The notes beneath the pieces are model-generated. The model had not been told where the DNA came from. It made no database searches and worked only from the letters and a program-made list of their open reading frames with translations. The position numbers and the translations under genes are program-made. This document shows positions 1 to 10,105 of a stretch of 64,000 nt of DNA, in pieces (the first letter of the stretch is position 1; each line of letters opens with the position of its first letter). Origin of the DNA: Cordylochernes scorpioides (Eukaryota > Arthropoda > Arachnida > Pseudoscorpiones > Chernetidae); the NCBI GenBank assembly GCA_030710605.1, contig CP092864.1, positions 138,955,160 through 139,019,159 on the forward strand. Reading direction: 5' to 3'.

Positions 1-51
1 CCGAAGATGTCAGGTAAGAATTTCTCAATAATCACTAAATTTATATTCCCA

Positions 52-640
52 TTAAAACTTTATCAACATCCTATGACACAATATCCCAAACTCATAGATA
101 TTTGCGTCAATACATTTCTAACATCATAACAAATTGGCTATATACATGGAGAAAAAAGACAAACTTACAAAAGAAATTCTCTCAAAATTTCCTTCCCTCT
201 CTTTCCCAGTTCAAAAGATAGTTGTATATATATCTACAAAATTGATTTTTTTAATGTTCTTTTCTCATCTAAGAATTCATATAGCTGTCGATGGCACTAA
301 ATTTTCTTTCCCTATAATCCCGAAAAATTGGACATTCCAGAAGTAGATGTCTCAAGTCTTGAATTTCTTCTCCGCAGGAGCATCCTGGTTCCTTCACCGC
401 GCCGATAGTTGCCAAAATTTCCTAAAATATCCATGATCAGTGATAAATTGGACATTAAAATTTATAGCTAAAGCAAAGCAATCCAACTCTTCTATCAACC
501 TCAGATAGAAGTTTCTTTCTTGAAACTTCTCTACTGATTTGGGCCACAATCTACTGTCCGATTGGACCAACCTTGGGTTTATTCTACCAAGATCTATTAT
601 AGAAGTAACCAACTTGATATTGGATATAAACACATATATA
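52..640 (-). pseudogene. 3' end of a Jockey/R1-like LINE (ORF2 C-terminus plus 3' UTR)
   Basis: Minus-strand reading gives the C-terminal tail of a non-LTR retrotransposon reverse-transcriptase protein. After the phrase VQFITDHG and a frame change near 400 comes a cysteine/histidine knuckle (CSCGEEIQDLRHLLLECP), then a stop at about 269. The knuckle and its upstream phrase closely match the LINE at 4.0-4.9 kb, so both belong to one family. The 3' UTR part (52-314) recurs at 36715-36985. The 5' side is cut off at about 640, where SINE-B begins. Dead copy; the knuckle type is well known, the exact clade is inferred. Confidence 0.75.
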
Positions 641-642
641 TA

Positions 643-1741
643 TTTTTTGCTTATCCCTAGTACACGTGGTATTGGCCATGATAATCATGGTGGGTAGAAG
701 TAGGCGACTGTTTTTATTGTAAGTACACCACATGTCTATACATGTGAAAAGCAGTTCCACTTTGCACTTACAAATGTACCAGAGCCTCGTTTGGTTACTT
801 GCACTCACTGGTGGGGTTGGACTTTTGCAAGAATCCGGGGTCATTGAGCCATTTTTTAATCATAAAAGAACCTGAGCCGAACCAGAATCGAACCTGGGTC
901 GTAGTGGTCGAAAACCAACGGTTTAGACCAGTGTCGGGCAACCTTTTTCGAGTTGCGGCGCACTAAGCTTAATTTCTTTTTTTCGCGGCGCACCTGTGAG
1001 AATTTCGTAACAAAAATATTTTTTTCCTTTTTTAACCAACAGATTTTACGGTGTACAAAACTTATTGTGTGAATGTGTGTGTGTTTTACAACATGAAAAA
1101 AAAATGAAGAATTACTACAGCAATACTTTGACGAAAACTCCGAATAAATTTTTTAAATAAATTTATAATTTTTTTTGTTTTCTTTTTTTTTAAGCTTTGT
1201 AGCTTTGAGTCTCTATTAATAAACAGCTGTGACAAAGATTGTAAATGACGGTTAAGTTTGGACATATTATTTTAAAAATTAGGTATTTTCCCGCAGTATG
1301 TATTCAACTTTATTAAATAAAGTTGTTTTCGCGGATTGTTTTTTTTTTAACTTATGATTTTAAATAGGTACGTACCTATTTGCATTTTTATTTTTTAATA
1401 ATGGCACGTGCCAGTTATGTACGTCAAGATTATGTACATACGTTATATGAAATATAAAATTATGCAAACTGTTGTAATTATAATACCAAAATAAGTTTTA
1501 TATAAAATGAAATTTGCCTTTTTTTAATTTCATTTTTTATATGAAAATTTTTGAAAAAATTATTAAAATTGAATAAAAATTATAAAAAATATTTTTTGAA
1601 ACATTATTTTTAAATTTAACCAAAAGTTCTAAATACCTACAAAAATGTTTGCGGCACACCTAGAATTCTTCGCGGCACACCAGTGTGCCGCGGCACACCG
1701 GTTGCCCGACACTGGTTTAGACCATCCTTCCACCGACCCCT
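643..1741 (-). mobile_element. SINE-B copy, split by a hAT-type insertion
   Basis: tRNA-derived SINE read on the minus strand. The head (about 1715-1741 plus 870-928) carries a B-box-like GGTTCGATTCT variant. The body (643-870) contains the family's hallmark stretches for a spaced repeat of gtgcacttacag and ending ctagggataa. The same 300-bp unit occurs complete at 35354-35662 and 37629-37932. The element at 929-1714 interrupts the head. Confidence 0.85.
929..1714. mobile_element. Non-autonomous hAT-type DNA transposon, 786 bp
   Basis: Ends are inverted copies of CAGTGTCGGGCAACC. The element is bounded by a perfect 8-bp target duplication, gtttagac, at 921-928 and 1715-1722, and removing it restores the SINE-B head consensus. 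An 8-bp duplication with CAGTG termini is the established hAT signature. Internal sequence is AT-rich with no transposase ORF, and subterminal gcggcacac motifs repeat at both ends. Confidence 0.92.
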
Positions 1742-3173
1742 CGCATATAATGGGATCTAACTAAATGGATTGGGTCATTAGACTGCATGGAAATTCAACC
1801 CAGATTAATGTCTTTTCAACATATTTAAAGCACTTTTATGATGCTCTGCCACTTATTCCTGTTGTAAGCCAATCTAGATGAGAATCTGTCATCACATATA
1901 TAAGGAAGAAATACATCACTATATACTTCTTAAGACCTAGTTGTCGACCTAGAGAGCCTTAGATTGTATCAAAGACTTATTTGAAGAGAAGAACATAAAC
2001 ACGACAAAGCTGTCTCTATCAGTAGTGTGGTATTAAAGAAAAATAAATTTAACAATTTAAAAATGAATATAAATATATTAGAAATATTTTCTGAGTAGAA
2101 AATATAAAGAGACTAATTGAGAAACGAAAGAAGATTAAATTAAAGCAATGCTGGTAGGTTAAAGGAAATGTGAGTGGCGTGGTGTTTGTTGGTTCCTTGA
2201 GCGTTATTTTGCAAAGTTGGTATATACGTATTTTGTACTTATATATACTTGCATTTTGGATTGCGTCTACAGCCGCTTTTTCTGGTTGTTGATTACGAGG
2301 TGTTAAACTCAATCTGTAAGGTAGATCCTGAAGGTTATATTTTCACGTGAACTTGTTTATAGGTTTGAAATGAGCCAATTTAATTAATAAGAAATATCGA
2401 TAACAATTTTGAAAATTCATAAACCAGGTGAAAACAAAAGATGAAGAAGGGACTCGGTGACAATACTTATCTGTTGACCATAAAGTCTGAATTCTAGGCT
2501 GCTGTGTGTAACAGATGTTCCAGATGGGGAGTTCCGCGGGTTGTCTTTGTTCCAGTTCTACTAACGGCGTTGTTGCGAGGATCTAGTTAGTGACTGGACA
2601 AATCTGGGGGTTCAGTGCTTACACCTCTGAGATAATGATAAAGTCATAATATGTCCTTTCCTTCGGGTCGGTCAGGCGAATGTCGTTATCGTCCATTCCA
2701 CGGCGGCCATGGGACATTTAACCCTGTGTGCACGTGGACTGGAACTCAACTTCCCTCCTCCGATAGCTTGCTCGCTCCACAGACCCAGGACTAGGTACTG
2801 ATTACTAGATTGCTGGTTCTGGCGCAAAACTCCGATGGGAGGCCTCGCGTGATGACGTAAGTCCGGCTTTCAGCGTTGTCAGTATCAGCAGGGCTGTATT
2901 CAGTCTCTAGTCCGCTCCATTCCACTTTGTTGCCAATAGAGTACTCTACATAGAGTACAGCGAGCTGTCGGAATGGGAAGTTGTGTCAGAGGTGTAAGAG
3001 ACTGATGGGGTGAGAGAAGACAGACAGCCTCTAACTCCCCTCTGTGTTATGTATCTAGATATCTCAGTGGAGCCCTCACCGTGTCTAGTTAGCATTTAGG
3101 TAAATGTCTTTCTTTAAGCTCCCTCCAAACGTCACCGAGTCTCTTCTTTATAGATTTGTCTTTTCGAGGCATT
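1742..3173. other. Unassigned intergenic sequence
   Basis: No supported gene. The part from about 2440 to 3080 is clearly richer in G+C than its surroundings, which suggests a decayed insertion, but no ends or coding motif were recognised. Confidence 0.5.
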
Positions 3174-3197
3174 TAGAGAGAGAGAGAGAGAGAGAGA
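3174..3197. repeat. (GA)n microsatellite
   Basis: Uninterrupted alternating A and G for roughly 24 bases. Confidence 0.95.
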
Positions 3198-3446
3198 CTA
3201 TTTTAATATCAAATAAATCAACAATCTTATCTCAGTATATATCAGGATCTTTCTCCAGTCTCCTTCAGAGAAATAGGATGTTCACCTGTTTGGAGTTAGG
3301 AAACCAAACATGTAATATTGGAACTTAACTACTAATTTTGGTGTTCTGATTCTTCTCAACTTCTGTTATGTCCAAATTGACTGTTTGGATGCTTGGAAGG
3401 TGTCGCCGGTGTGGAAGGTGAATATTCTTGATGCTGTTAGATTTAA

Positions 3447-3600
3447 ACTAGCCGAATGACCCGAGCAATGCCCGTGTTTTACCCGACTGTAGAAGTTACA
3501 ACGGTGATCCTTAGGTCGCTGGTTCAAATCCGGCTCGAGGGAGCATCCGTGACAGAGGCGGCCGATGACGGTCGTGACTATATATATATACATTTTGTGT
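3447..3600 (+). mobile_element. K-element 5' fragment fused to a truncated tRNA-Tyr-like SINE
   Basis: The first 40 bases match the 5' end of family K (actagccgaatgacccg). They join directly to the 3' half of a tRNA-Tyr sequence, beginning at its anticodon loop with the intron included, then to the tail gcatccgtgacagaggcgg that also follows the intact tRNA-Tyr at 3653. The copy lacks the 5' tRNA half and about 58 bases of the downstream body. Confidence 0.7.
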
Positions 3601-3652
3601 AGAAATAGGATTAGTTGACTTTATAAGGTAAACTTATTCATACAGTTTGTAT

Positions 3653-3739
3653 CCCTCGATAGCTCAGTTGGCAGAGCGGAGGACTGTAGATGTTACAACG
3701 GTGATCCTTAGGTCGCTGGTTCAAATCCGGCTCGAGGGA
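3653..3739 (+). tRNA. tRNA-Tyr (anticodon GTA) with a 14-nt intron
   Basis: Complete cloverleaf. Acceptor stem CCCTCGA pairs fully with TCGAGGG, the D arm and T arm (GCTGG/CCGGC) are intact, and the GTA anticodon lies at 3686-3688. A 14-base intron (about 3690-3703) sits after position 37, the usual site for eukaryotic tRNA-Tyr introns. A run of T follows at 3741-3745, a plausible Pol III terminator. Because the downstream tail is shared with the truncated copy at 3488, this may be the head of a SINE rather than only a host gene. Confidence 0.85.
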
Positions 3740-3843
3740 GTTTTTATTTTTTATTTTTATTGGCTGCCGGCGAGCACGTGACCTCCCTGTGCGCGCGCAT
3801 CCGTGACAGAGGCGGCCGATGACGGTCTCGTGACTATATATAG
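3740..3843 (+). mobile_element. SINE-like body attached to tRNA-Tyr
   Basis: After the T-rich spacer comes ttggctgccggcgagcacgt and a tail containing gcatccgtgacagaggcgg that ends in TA repeats. The tail recurs at 3542-3595. The central piece recurs, inverted on itself, at 15630-15660 and 15730-15765. Repeated tRNA head plus shared body and tail is the usual build of a SINE. Confidence 0.6.
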
Positions 3844-4029
3844 GGATCTTTATATGTAAGAGGTTTCTAGATGTAAGATGTTGCTAAATGTAAAGATATT
3901 GTTAGTTGTAAAGATGTGTGTGATGGTAGAAGTAAAGATGTTGTTAACGTTTTCTTAACTCTCTCCACTCAACAATCATATTAAGGTATCAAGCCTGTAG
4001 AGCTTGACATCCATAATAACTGTGTGAAG

Positions 4030-4870
4030 TAGAATAAATACTAAAAAAAAAAATTCTGTATTAAACAATTATTAGACCAGTTCTTACGTATGGTTCAGAA
4101 ATATAGTACAAATTTATAAATAATCGATGCAAAGAAAAACTAAATTCTACTCAATATCAAATTCTTCTTTGGGTGAGCAGAGCCTACAAAACTACATCTT
4201 CCAACTGTGTCCCTAGTCTTGCGAACATTCCCCTTTTCACAGATTATATTGAATCTAAAATAATTAAATATGATTTGGCTCATCTTTCGATAGAGGATCA
4301 AAATACTTATAGACCACATTCTCCAAGTATAATTAGATCATTTTAAAGTGCAAAAATGGATGAATTACTTCTAAAAACAAATGAAACATCCCAACGCTTT
4401 GTTCCGTTTGAAATTCCAACATTTTTCCGCTCCAATTTTTATAATACCCAGTTTATAACGAACCATGGAAATTTTAAGGGATTTTTATCGAAAATTGGCG
4501 CGGTTGAAGACTCTAGCTGTCATTGTGGCAACGAATTCCAGGACTCGAGACACCTACTGCTGGAATGCCCACTCTACTTCACCGCTAGACAACAGACAAT
4601 AAATAATGTTGTAGATCTATATCAATTTGTAAATAGCAGAGAGAATTATCATAGTTTTAACTATTTTTGTAAATATATTTGTGATTATCTTTCAAACCTG
4701 AAAGGTTCAGGTTCCTAATATATATTATTGCTTCTCTTTTTATTTTTGATTACTTTTTCTTGTATAATATGCTTATAACTGTTTCTGTTAAAAAAATGTA
4801 AATCAACGCAATTATCCCTAGCCGGGATATCGCGTTTTGTGTGTTGAAATAAAAGTAAAACAATAAAAGT
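4030..4870 (+). pseudogene. Jockey/R1-like LINE 3' end
   Basis: The plus strand encodes reverse-transcriptase C-terminal sequence with one in-frame stop near 4345, then an open stretch from 4356 to 4718. It contains the terminal knuckle SCHCGNEFQDSRHLLLECP. After the stop there is about 150 bases of 3' UTR ending in repeated aataaaag. This sister copy of the LINE at 52-640 is 5'-truncated and dead. Confidence 0.8.
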
Positions 4871-5324
4871 AAGTAGAATGTGTCTACCTTTGTCATCAAG
4901 ACTGGAAGCACTACTCAATAACAGGCTGACTTAGCTTCAATATGAAATGGCCACTTCTGACATGAGGAACAGACGCAATGTGCAGCCGCTCCTAACATAG
5001 AGTACAAACGCTGCTCATCCTGTATCCCTTGATCAGGAGTCCCCACAGGTTACTATCAGCCGGGCCAGCTAAGCCCAGATTTTTTAGCAAGCTTGTTACT
5101 GCTCCCCCTTCTCCTTTTTCATCCGGGCTTGGGACCGGCCGACAAAGGCAGAGTTTGTTGTTAATGTAAAGGTGTGTCATCAAAAAAAGGTGTTTAGCCA
5201 AATACCTTGGATAATTTAAAAAAAATCATCAATTAATTGATATTTATTCCAAAAGATGACATAAGTCATTAGCAATCTTTTAAATGCACGATCAAAATAT
5301 ACCTTTTTTCGTCATTTATCCACT
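4871..5324. other. Unassigned
   Basis: No coding or repeat match noticed, apart from short pyrimidine-rich patches near 5100. Confidence 0.4.
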
Positions 5325-5720
5325 GATCCCAGTAAATTCATTTTTACATGAGTTTTTTTTTTGTATTTACAAACGTTCTCAAAATAATTTGCACTTTGTG
5401 TATTATCTTTTATTGAAGCTATTTCTTGCAATTTAATTTTAAAAGTTGAACGATCATTATAAATAGAAGACAATACGTTGTGAGGGAAGAGTTCCTTTTA
5501 AATCACGACAAGGGTTTGGGAGTAACAACCCTTCAACAGGTATAATTACGGTGCTAAAACTTGGAAACTAAATAAATCTCTATATAAATATACAAAGAAG
5601 TAGTTTTTCTTATTATTCCTAGTACAAGTGGTACAGGCCATGGTAATCATGTTGGCTAGAAGTTGGCGACTGTTTTACTGTAAGTGCACCACATGTACAA
5701 AGAAGTAGTAAATATGAGAA
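5325..5720 (-). repeat. Dispersed repeat H, copy 1 (includes a SINE-B 3' fragment)
   Basis: The stretch around gacaatacgttgtgagggaa recurs in the same orientation at 8150-8450 and inverted at 8807-9050. The end at 5605-5705 is the 3' part of SINE-B. The minus strand has a short open stretch ending KKKLM that I do not recognise. Confidence 0.7.
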
Positions 5721-6335
5721 ATGTATATGCAAATACAAATTTATTTATATAACATAATACAATAAAAACATAAAACTATGAATTAATAGTTAATACTAAT
5801 GTGCTATTGAGAAACTGTGTGATTGAAGGAAGGATACAAATCATATCAATATCAAAGACACCAAATAAATATTGATGGCTGGGTAAGGGTATGATTGATG
5901 TTGGAAACACTAGAATTATTTAGGTAGGAGATTCCGGAATTATCATATATGGACGCTCGACTAAATACAAATATGAACCGATGACAATGTAGGGCAGTTA
6001 CTATGCCAAAAGGCAGCTCAACTAACTTAAAGAGACATCAAATTCTCCAAGTGCACCCCCCCAGTATCGAAGTAAGGCTAACTTCCAGAGATAGTGTTTG
6101 GAGAGCGAGCTGAATTCTAAGCCTGGGATTAGAGAAACGAAACAAGAAGTTTTAAACTTCCAGCAAGTCAGTGAGCTGGAAATTCTTCTAAATCAAACTT
6201 TGATTCAGCCTGATACTTTTTCTTCTGTTCTTTAGGACTTACCAGGGGACAGCTCTTCCACTAGTAATCTATTCTTGATCTCTCTTAATTAACTAGAATA
6301 GATTTCCATTAATATAAGTCATCTTTATAAAACAA
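5721..6335. other. Unassigned
   Basis: No feature recognised. Confidence 0.4.
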
Positions 6336-6825
6336 CTAGACGAATGACCCGGGCAACGCCCGGGTTTACCCGATTAAATGTTTTATTCAAACACTATTCG
6401 TTACAATTATAAATTGGCGCCGTGGATGTCACTCTTGTGAAACGTCCCGCTCCAAACTTTACAGTCAGATTAGTTACGATATAAATCTTCAAATCGAGCG
6501 AGCGTCTATAAATATTTCGATTTAGATCAAGTATTCTAATTATTAAGCGAACTATTATTAATAAAATTTTGAGAAGATTTCGATTTTAAACGTATTTATA
6601 ACCTTGATAGAGGGCGCTGTTCGTGAGCTAAGTAGAATAATTTGAATATATAGTTTTAATATTTAATTTATATATAATTTAAAATAGCCTATCGTTTTCC
6701 TCGTATTTTTTTACCTATGTATGGAAATTTTGGTTTGAATTAGTGAACTACTGCGAATTTGTATACCGGACATACAAACCAACAAACAAACAAACAAACA
6801 TTCATTTTTATATATATAGAAGATA
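6336..6825 (+). mobile_element. Dispersed element K, copy 1
   Basis: Begins with a self-complementary CCCGGG...CCCGGG motif (cgaatgacccgggcaacg), continues with tactattcgttacaatt-like sequence and ends in (caaa)n followed by a TA run. Partial copies lie at 3447, 10258, 13256, 14128 and 30305. Non-coding; probably a SINE or short retroposon, class uncertain. Confidence 0.7.
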
Positions 6826-7165
6826 TATTATAAATGAGTTTTAAAAATTGTTAAAAAAAAATGCATCGGCCGGGAATCGAACCCGGGCCGCCCGCGTGGC
6901 AGGCGAGCATTCTACCACTGAGCCACCGATGCGTATACAAAATGGCCATATTTGGGTATTCATTCCATTCCGGATTATTCCGCGTAAAAAAAGTTCTTCA
7001 AATGAAAAAAAGAAATAGCCAAAAATACTAAGCAAATTGTATCCAAAAATTTTCCTCAGGTTTATAAAAAGCGACATGCAAAATTTGGTACCAATTGGTT
7101 CAGTAGTTTTTGAGTTTATCGCGAAACAGACAGACAGACAGGAATTGACTTTTATATATATAGAG
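6826..7165. repeat. tRNA-Gly-bearing repeat and 3' end of a K-like element
   Basis: The segment aatggccatatttgggtatt beside the tRNA, and the T-run plus acaatttttaaaactcattt on its other side, are shared with the copies at 30410-30650 and 48900-49115. The right part (7095-7165) ends in repeated gaca and a TA run, as K elements do. Confidence 0.65.
6862..6932 (-). tRNA. tRNA-Gly (anticodon GCC)
   Basis: 71 nt. Acceptor GCATCGG pairs fully with CCGATGC, the anticodon loop is CTGCCAC, and the T arm CCGGG/CCCGG has the TTCGATT loop. A run of nine T on the transcribed side follows immediately. One D-stem mismatch (C11-A24) is the only flaw. The gene lies in a larger repeat whose flanks recur around 30454 and 49023, where the tRNA part has decayed. 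Confidence 0.85.
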
Positions 7166-7184
7166 ATATAATGCGGCTTTTGAT

Positions 7185-7871
7185 TTTGGAACGACACGTT
7201 TGACATGTTTTACCGCAAATGTTTCTTTTGAACGAAAAATCGTAATTTATTTTAAGGAGAAATAACGACTATTTCTATCCTTAGGGATGAAGTATGAAAA
7301 TTCTTCTTAAAATAAATTAAGATTTTTCGTTCAAAAGAAACATTTGCGGTTATTTATTTATGCTTATGAGGTGATACAGCAACGTCTTTACAATAAGAGA
7401 GGAGACAAAATGAATCAAATCTAGAAAAAAAGAAGTGAGGACTTCTCGGTCATTAAAGTCTGAGAGGCAAGGCCTTCAGCCAGTTCAGGGCTTCCGGGGT
7501 GACAGAGTGGAGATTGGAGATTCCTCCATTGAATTTGTACAGCGGGCAGTCATCTAGTATATGGGACATTGATTGTGGGACGTTGCAGGCACAATTTGGA
7601 TCTTTGGTGTAGCCCCATAATTTCATCAGCTCTGCACACCTTCCCTGTCCTGTCCTAAAGCGGTTTAGAAGCACCCATTCTCGTCGAGGGAGGGAAAAAC
7701 CTGGGATCTTGACACTTGGGCTTGTGATGAGGTTCTTGTTTGGGATATCGGAGCTGATCCAGGAATTTGTCCATGCTTCTGAGATATTAAAATTTTGGGA
7801 GAGAAGTTGGTTTCCTCTGGACCATATCGGATACATTTGCGGTAAAACTTGTCAAACGTGTCGTTCTAAAA
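7185..7871. mobile_element. Foldback (inverted-repeat) element containing a LINE insertion
   Basis: The left arm from 7185 (ttttggaacgacacgtttga) is the reverse complement of the right arm once the 7351-7832 insert and one copy of acatttgcggt are removed. A second copy with arms of about 90 bp is at 54445-54715. Short palindromic spacer, no ORF of its own. Confidence 0.85.
7351..7832 (-). pseudogene. 5'-truncated LINE insertion with target duplication
   Basis: The minus-strand ORF (7453-7836) matches the C-terminal end of a non-LTR reverse transcriptase. It has the phrase LNRFRTGQGRCAELMKLWG, then a knuckle with C-x-C and HILDDCPLYKF, then a stop. The 3' tail is TAAATAAATAA. It is bounded by the direct repeat acatttgcggt at 7340-7350 and 7833-7843. 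The type differs from the LINEs at 0.3 and 4.4 kb. Confidence 0.9.
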
Positions 7872-8149
7872 ACAGTTATCTTTATCGTGAAGATAAAGTT
7901 GTACTAAATTCGAAAAATCGCGTGAGAATGCCCATGCAACCTCAAAACAATTTTTAACGCCTTGCCAAATGTTTTATTTTTATTTATTTCTCCTGACGAA
8001 GGCAAAATATTTTTTGTTGAAACGTTGAAAAAATAAAACTCTAACTGGCCGAAGTGTATATTTTTCACAGAACATTTATCTTTAATTATTATATATAGAT
8101 GGGAATTTTGAAGGGATGAAAGTGACCTATATAGCAAAGGTTTTTCTTC
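7872..8149. other. Unassigned; weak hammerhead-like string
   Basis: CTGACGA at about 7991 is followed by GTTGAAACG, but helix II pairs poorly. Confidence 0.3.
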
Positions 8150-8500
8150 ATTTTTACACGATATTTTTTGTATTTACAACGTTCTTAAAAGAATATTTGT
8201 AATGTGTGTTATATCTTTTATTGAAGCTACTTCTTACACAATTTAATATTTTAAACGTTGAAACATTTTTATAAATAGAAGACAATACGTTGTGAGGGAA
8301 GAGTTTCTTTTATATCAAGACAAAGTTTTGGGTGTAAAAACCCTTCAACAGGTATAATTAGGATATTAAAACATGGACACTAAATAAATCCCTAGATTCA
8401 TATACAAAGAAATAGTTTTTTATTATCCCTAGTACAAGTGGTAAAGGCCTGCAATCTAAAATGTTCATGTGAACGGTCAGAATATGCTTTTTTAATTTTA
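8150..8500 (-). repeat. Dispersed repeat H, copy 2, plus family-2 fragment
   Basis: Direct repeat of 5340-5640. At 8450-8495 there is a short piece (gttcatgtgaacggtcag) of the family-2 element tail seen at 35.3, 47.0 and 54.4 kb. Confidence 0.65.
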
Positions 8501-8806
8501 AGATAATATATAGTATGAGTGAGATTATACATTTCCAATGTTCCGATGTTATTTACTGTTAACACAGTTTACAGATAGTCCTGAGTTTTGAATGGTATTT
8601 TTCTGTTATCCAGGATAATTGTAGGGTTTCTTGTGTAAAACATATACGATATCTTTGGACATTGTCTTCTTGAGAGAATTTTACATCAATACAACAAGTA
8701 TAAACTATTATTTTGGAAGAAATACAACTAAATCAACCAAATATTCTCAAAAATCCAATCACGAAACCATCTATAAATCAAAATCCCTAACACAAGAAAA
8801 ACGCAA
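8501..8806. other. Unassigned
   Basis: AT-rich; no feature recognised. Confidence 0.4.
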
Positions 8807-9050
8807 TATATACTTCTTTGTACATGTGGTGCACTTACAGTAAAACAGTCGCCAACTTCTAGCCAACATGATTACCATGGCCTGTACCACTTGTACTAGG
8901 AATAATAAGAAAAACTACTTCTTTGTATGTTTATATAGAGATTTATTTAGTTTCCAAGTATCAGTACCGTAATTATACCTGTTGAAAAGCTGTTACTCCC
9001 AAAAACTTGTCGTGATTTAAAAGGAACTCTTCCCTCACAACATATTGTCT
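8807..9050 (+). repeat. Dispersed repeat H, copy 3 (inverted), with SINE-B 3' part
   Basis: Reverse complement of 5466-5710. It faces copy 2 across about 350 bases, making a large imperfect inverted repeat. Confidence 0.7.
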
Positions 9051-10105
9051 TCATGTATGGATTGCCAATCTATTAATGTTGGTGAAACCATCAGGAAAAT
9101 AGAAACCAGAATAAAAGAACACATATACAATATAAAATAAAAGGATTTAAAAGCGCGAATGTTTCTTTTATACATAAAACGAACTTCTATTGTCCTTATT
9201 GCGATGAAAAAATATATTGGGAGGGCTTGGCTCATCAGTGGTGAACCCTCCCAGCGGTTTCGCCAATTTAATCCACCAGACCGCTTCCATCCTTCAGTGT
9301 AGCATATAAAAGCAGAATGATCCAATACAGTATTAGAGCTCTGAGAAGCGGTCTGGTGGATTAAATTGGCGAAACCGCTGGGAGGGTTCACCACTGATGA
9401 GCCAAGCCCTCCCAATATATTTTTTCATCGTAGTAAGGACAGTAGAAGTTCGTTTTATGTATAAAAGAAACATTCGCGCTTTTAAATCCTTTTATTTTAT
9501 ATATATAGATGGCGCGTTATTGCTTTGTGTTAATTTATTCCTAACTGGCCTTGCCTTTATAGTTTGCTGAAGAGCATTGCTCGAAGCAAATATTTGAATG
9601 TAATTCTACTGTCCTATAAGCTTATGTTCATAGTTTACTTGAAAACCATTTCTAAGATTACATCCTTCAGTGTAGCATATAAAAGCAGAATGATCCAATA
9701 CAGTATTAGAGCTCTGAGAAACGGTCTGGTGGATTAAATTGGCGAAACCGCTGGGAGGGTTCACCACTGATGAGCCAAGCCCTCCCAATATATTTTTCAT
9801 CGCAGTAAGGACAGTAGAAGTTGTTTTATGTATAAAAGAAACATTCGCGCTTTTAAATCCTTTTATTTTTTATGTATAGATGGCGCGTTATTGTTTTGTG
9901 TTAACATATACAATATATTAAAAAAAAGAACCAAGATCACTAATATACCAGCATATCACGAATACAGGCCATATATTCAATCTAGAAAACCCTAGTTGCC
10001 ACTACTGTAATATACCATCCAAGTCAGAATCCTCAAATCTCTCATATCCAACAATAAGAACAGTATCAACAGGAGAATAGACATCCCAGAACAATTCTGT
10101 CATAC
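9021..10105 (+). pseudogene. Penelope-like element GIY-YIG endonuclease remnant (split)
   Basis: At 9054-9134 the plus strand reads CMDCQSINVGETIRKIETR and RIKEHIYNI. This fits the Cys-rich GIY-YIG nuclease of Penelope-like elements, whose family pattern is C-x2-C then YxGET and RxKEH. After the insertion at 9135-9903 the reading resumes with HIYNILKK and, across frameshifts, with IPAYHEY and SINRRIDIPEQF, which fits the C-terminal end of such proteins. Several frame breaks and stops make it dead. Family assignment comes from motif memory, without a database search. Confidence 0.6.
9135..9903 (+). mobile_element. Family E foldback retroposon inserted in the Penelope-like remnant
   Basis: Bounded by the 14-bp direct repeat acatatacaatata (9121-9134 and 9904-9917). 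It consists of a left inverted arm (about 9140-9291), a complete unit of 369 bp (9292-9660) and a second partial unit (9661-9903). Both direct units run through gggagggcttggct-type arms. The final unit ends agatggcgcgttattg then gtgttaa. The arms carry ACTGATGAG and GGCGAAACC. No ORF of its own. Confidence 0.85.

Noticed and set aside
7991-8027. CTGACGA...GTTGAAACG string as another hammerhead
   Set aside because: Helix II has a mismatch next to the core and helix I could not be formed; too weak to call.
9035-9800. Minus-strand ORFs beginning with GGLGSSVVNPPSGFANLIHQ
   Set aside because: The same peptide recurs wherever a family E arm occurs; it is translated foldback sequence.
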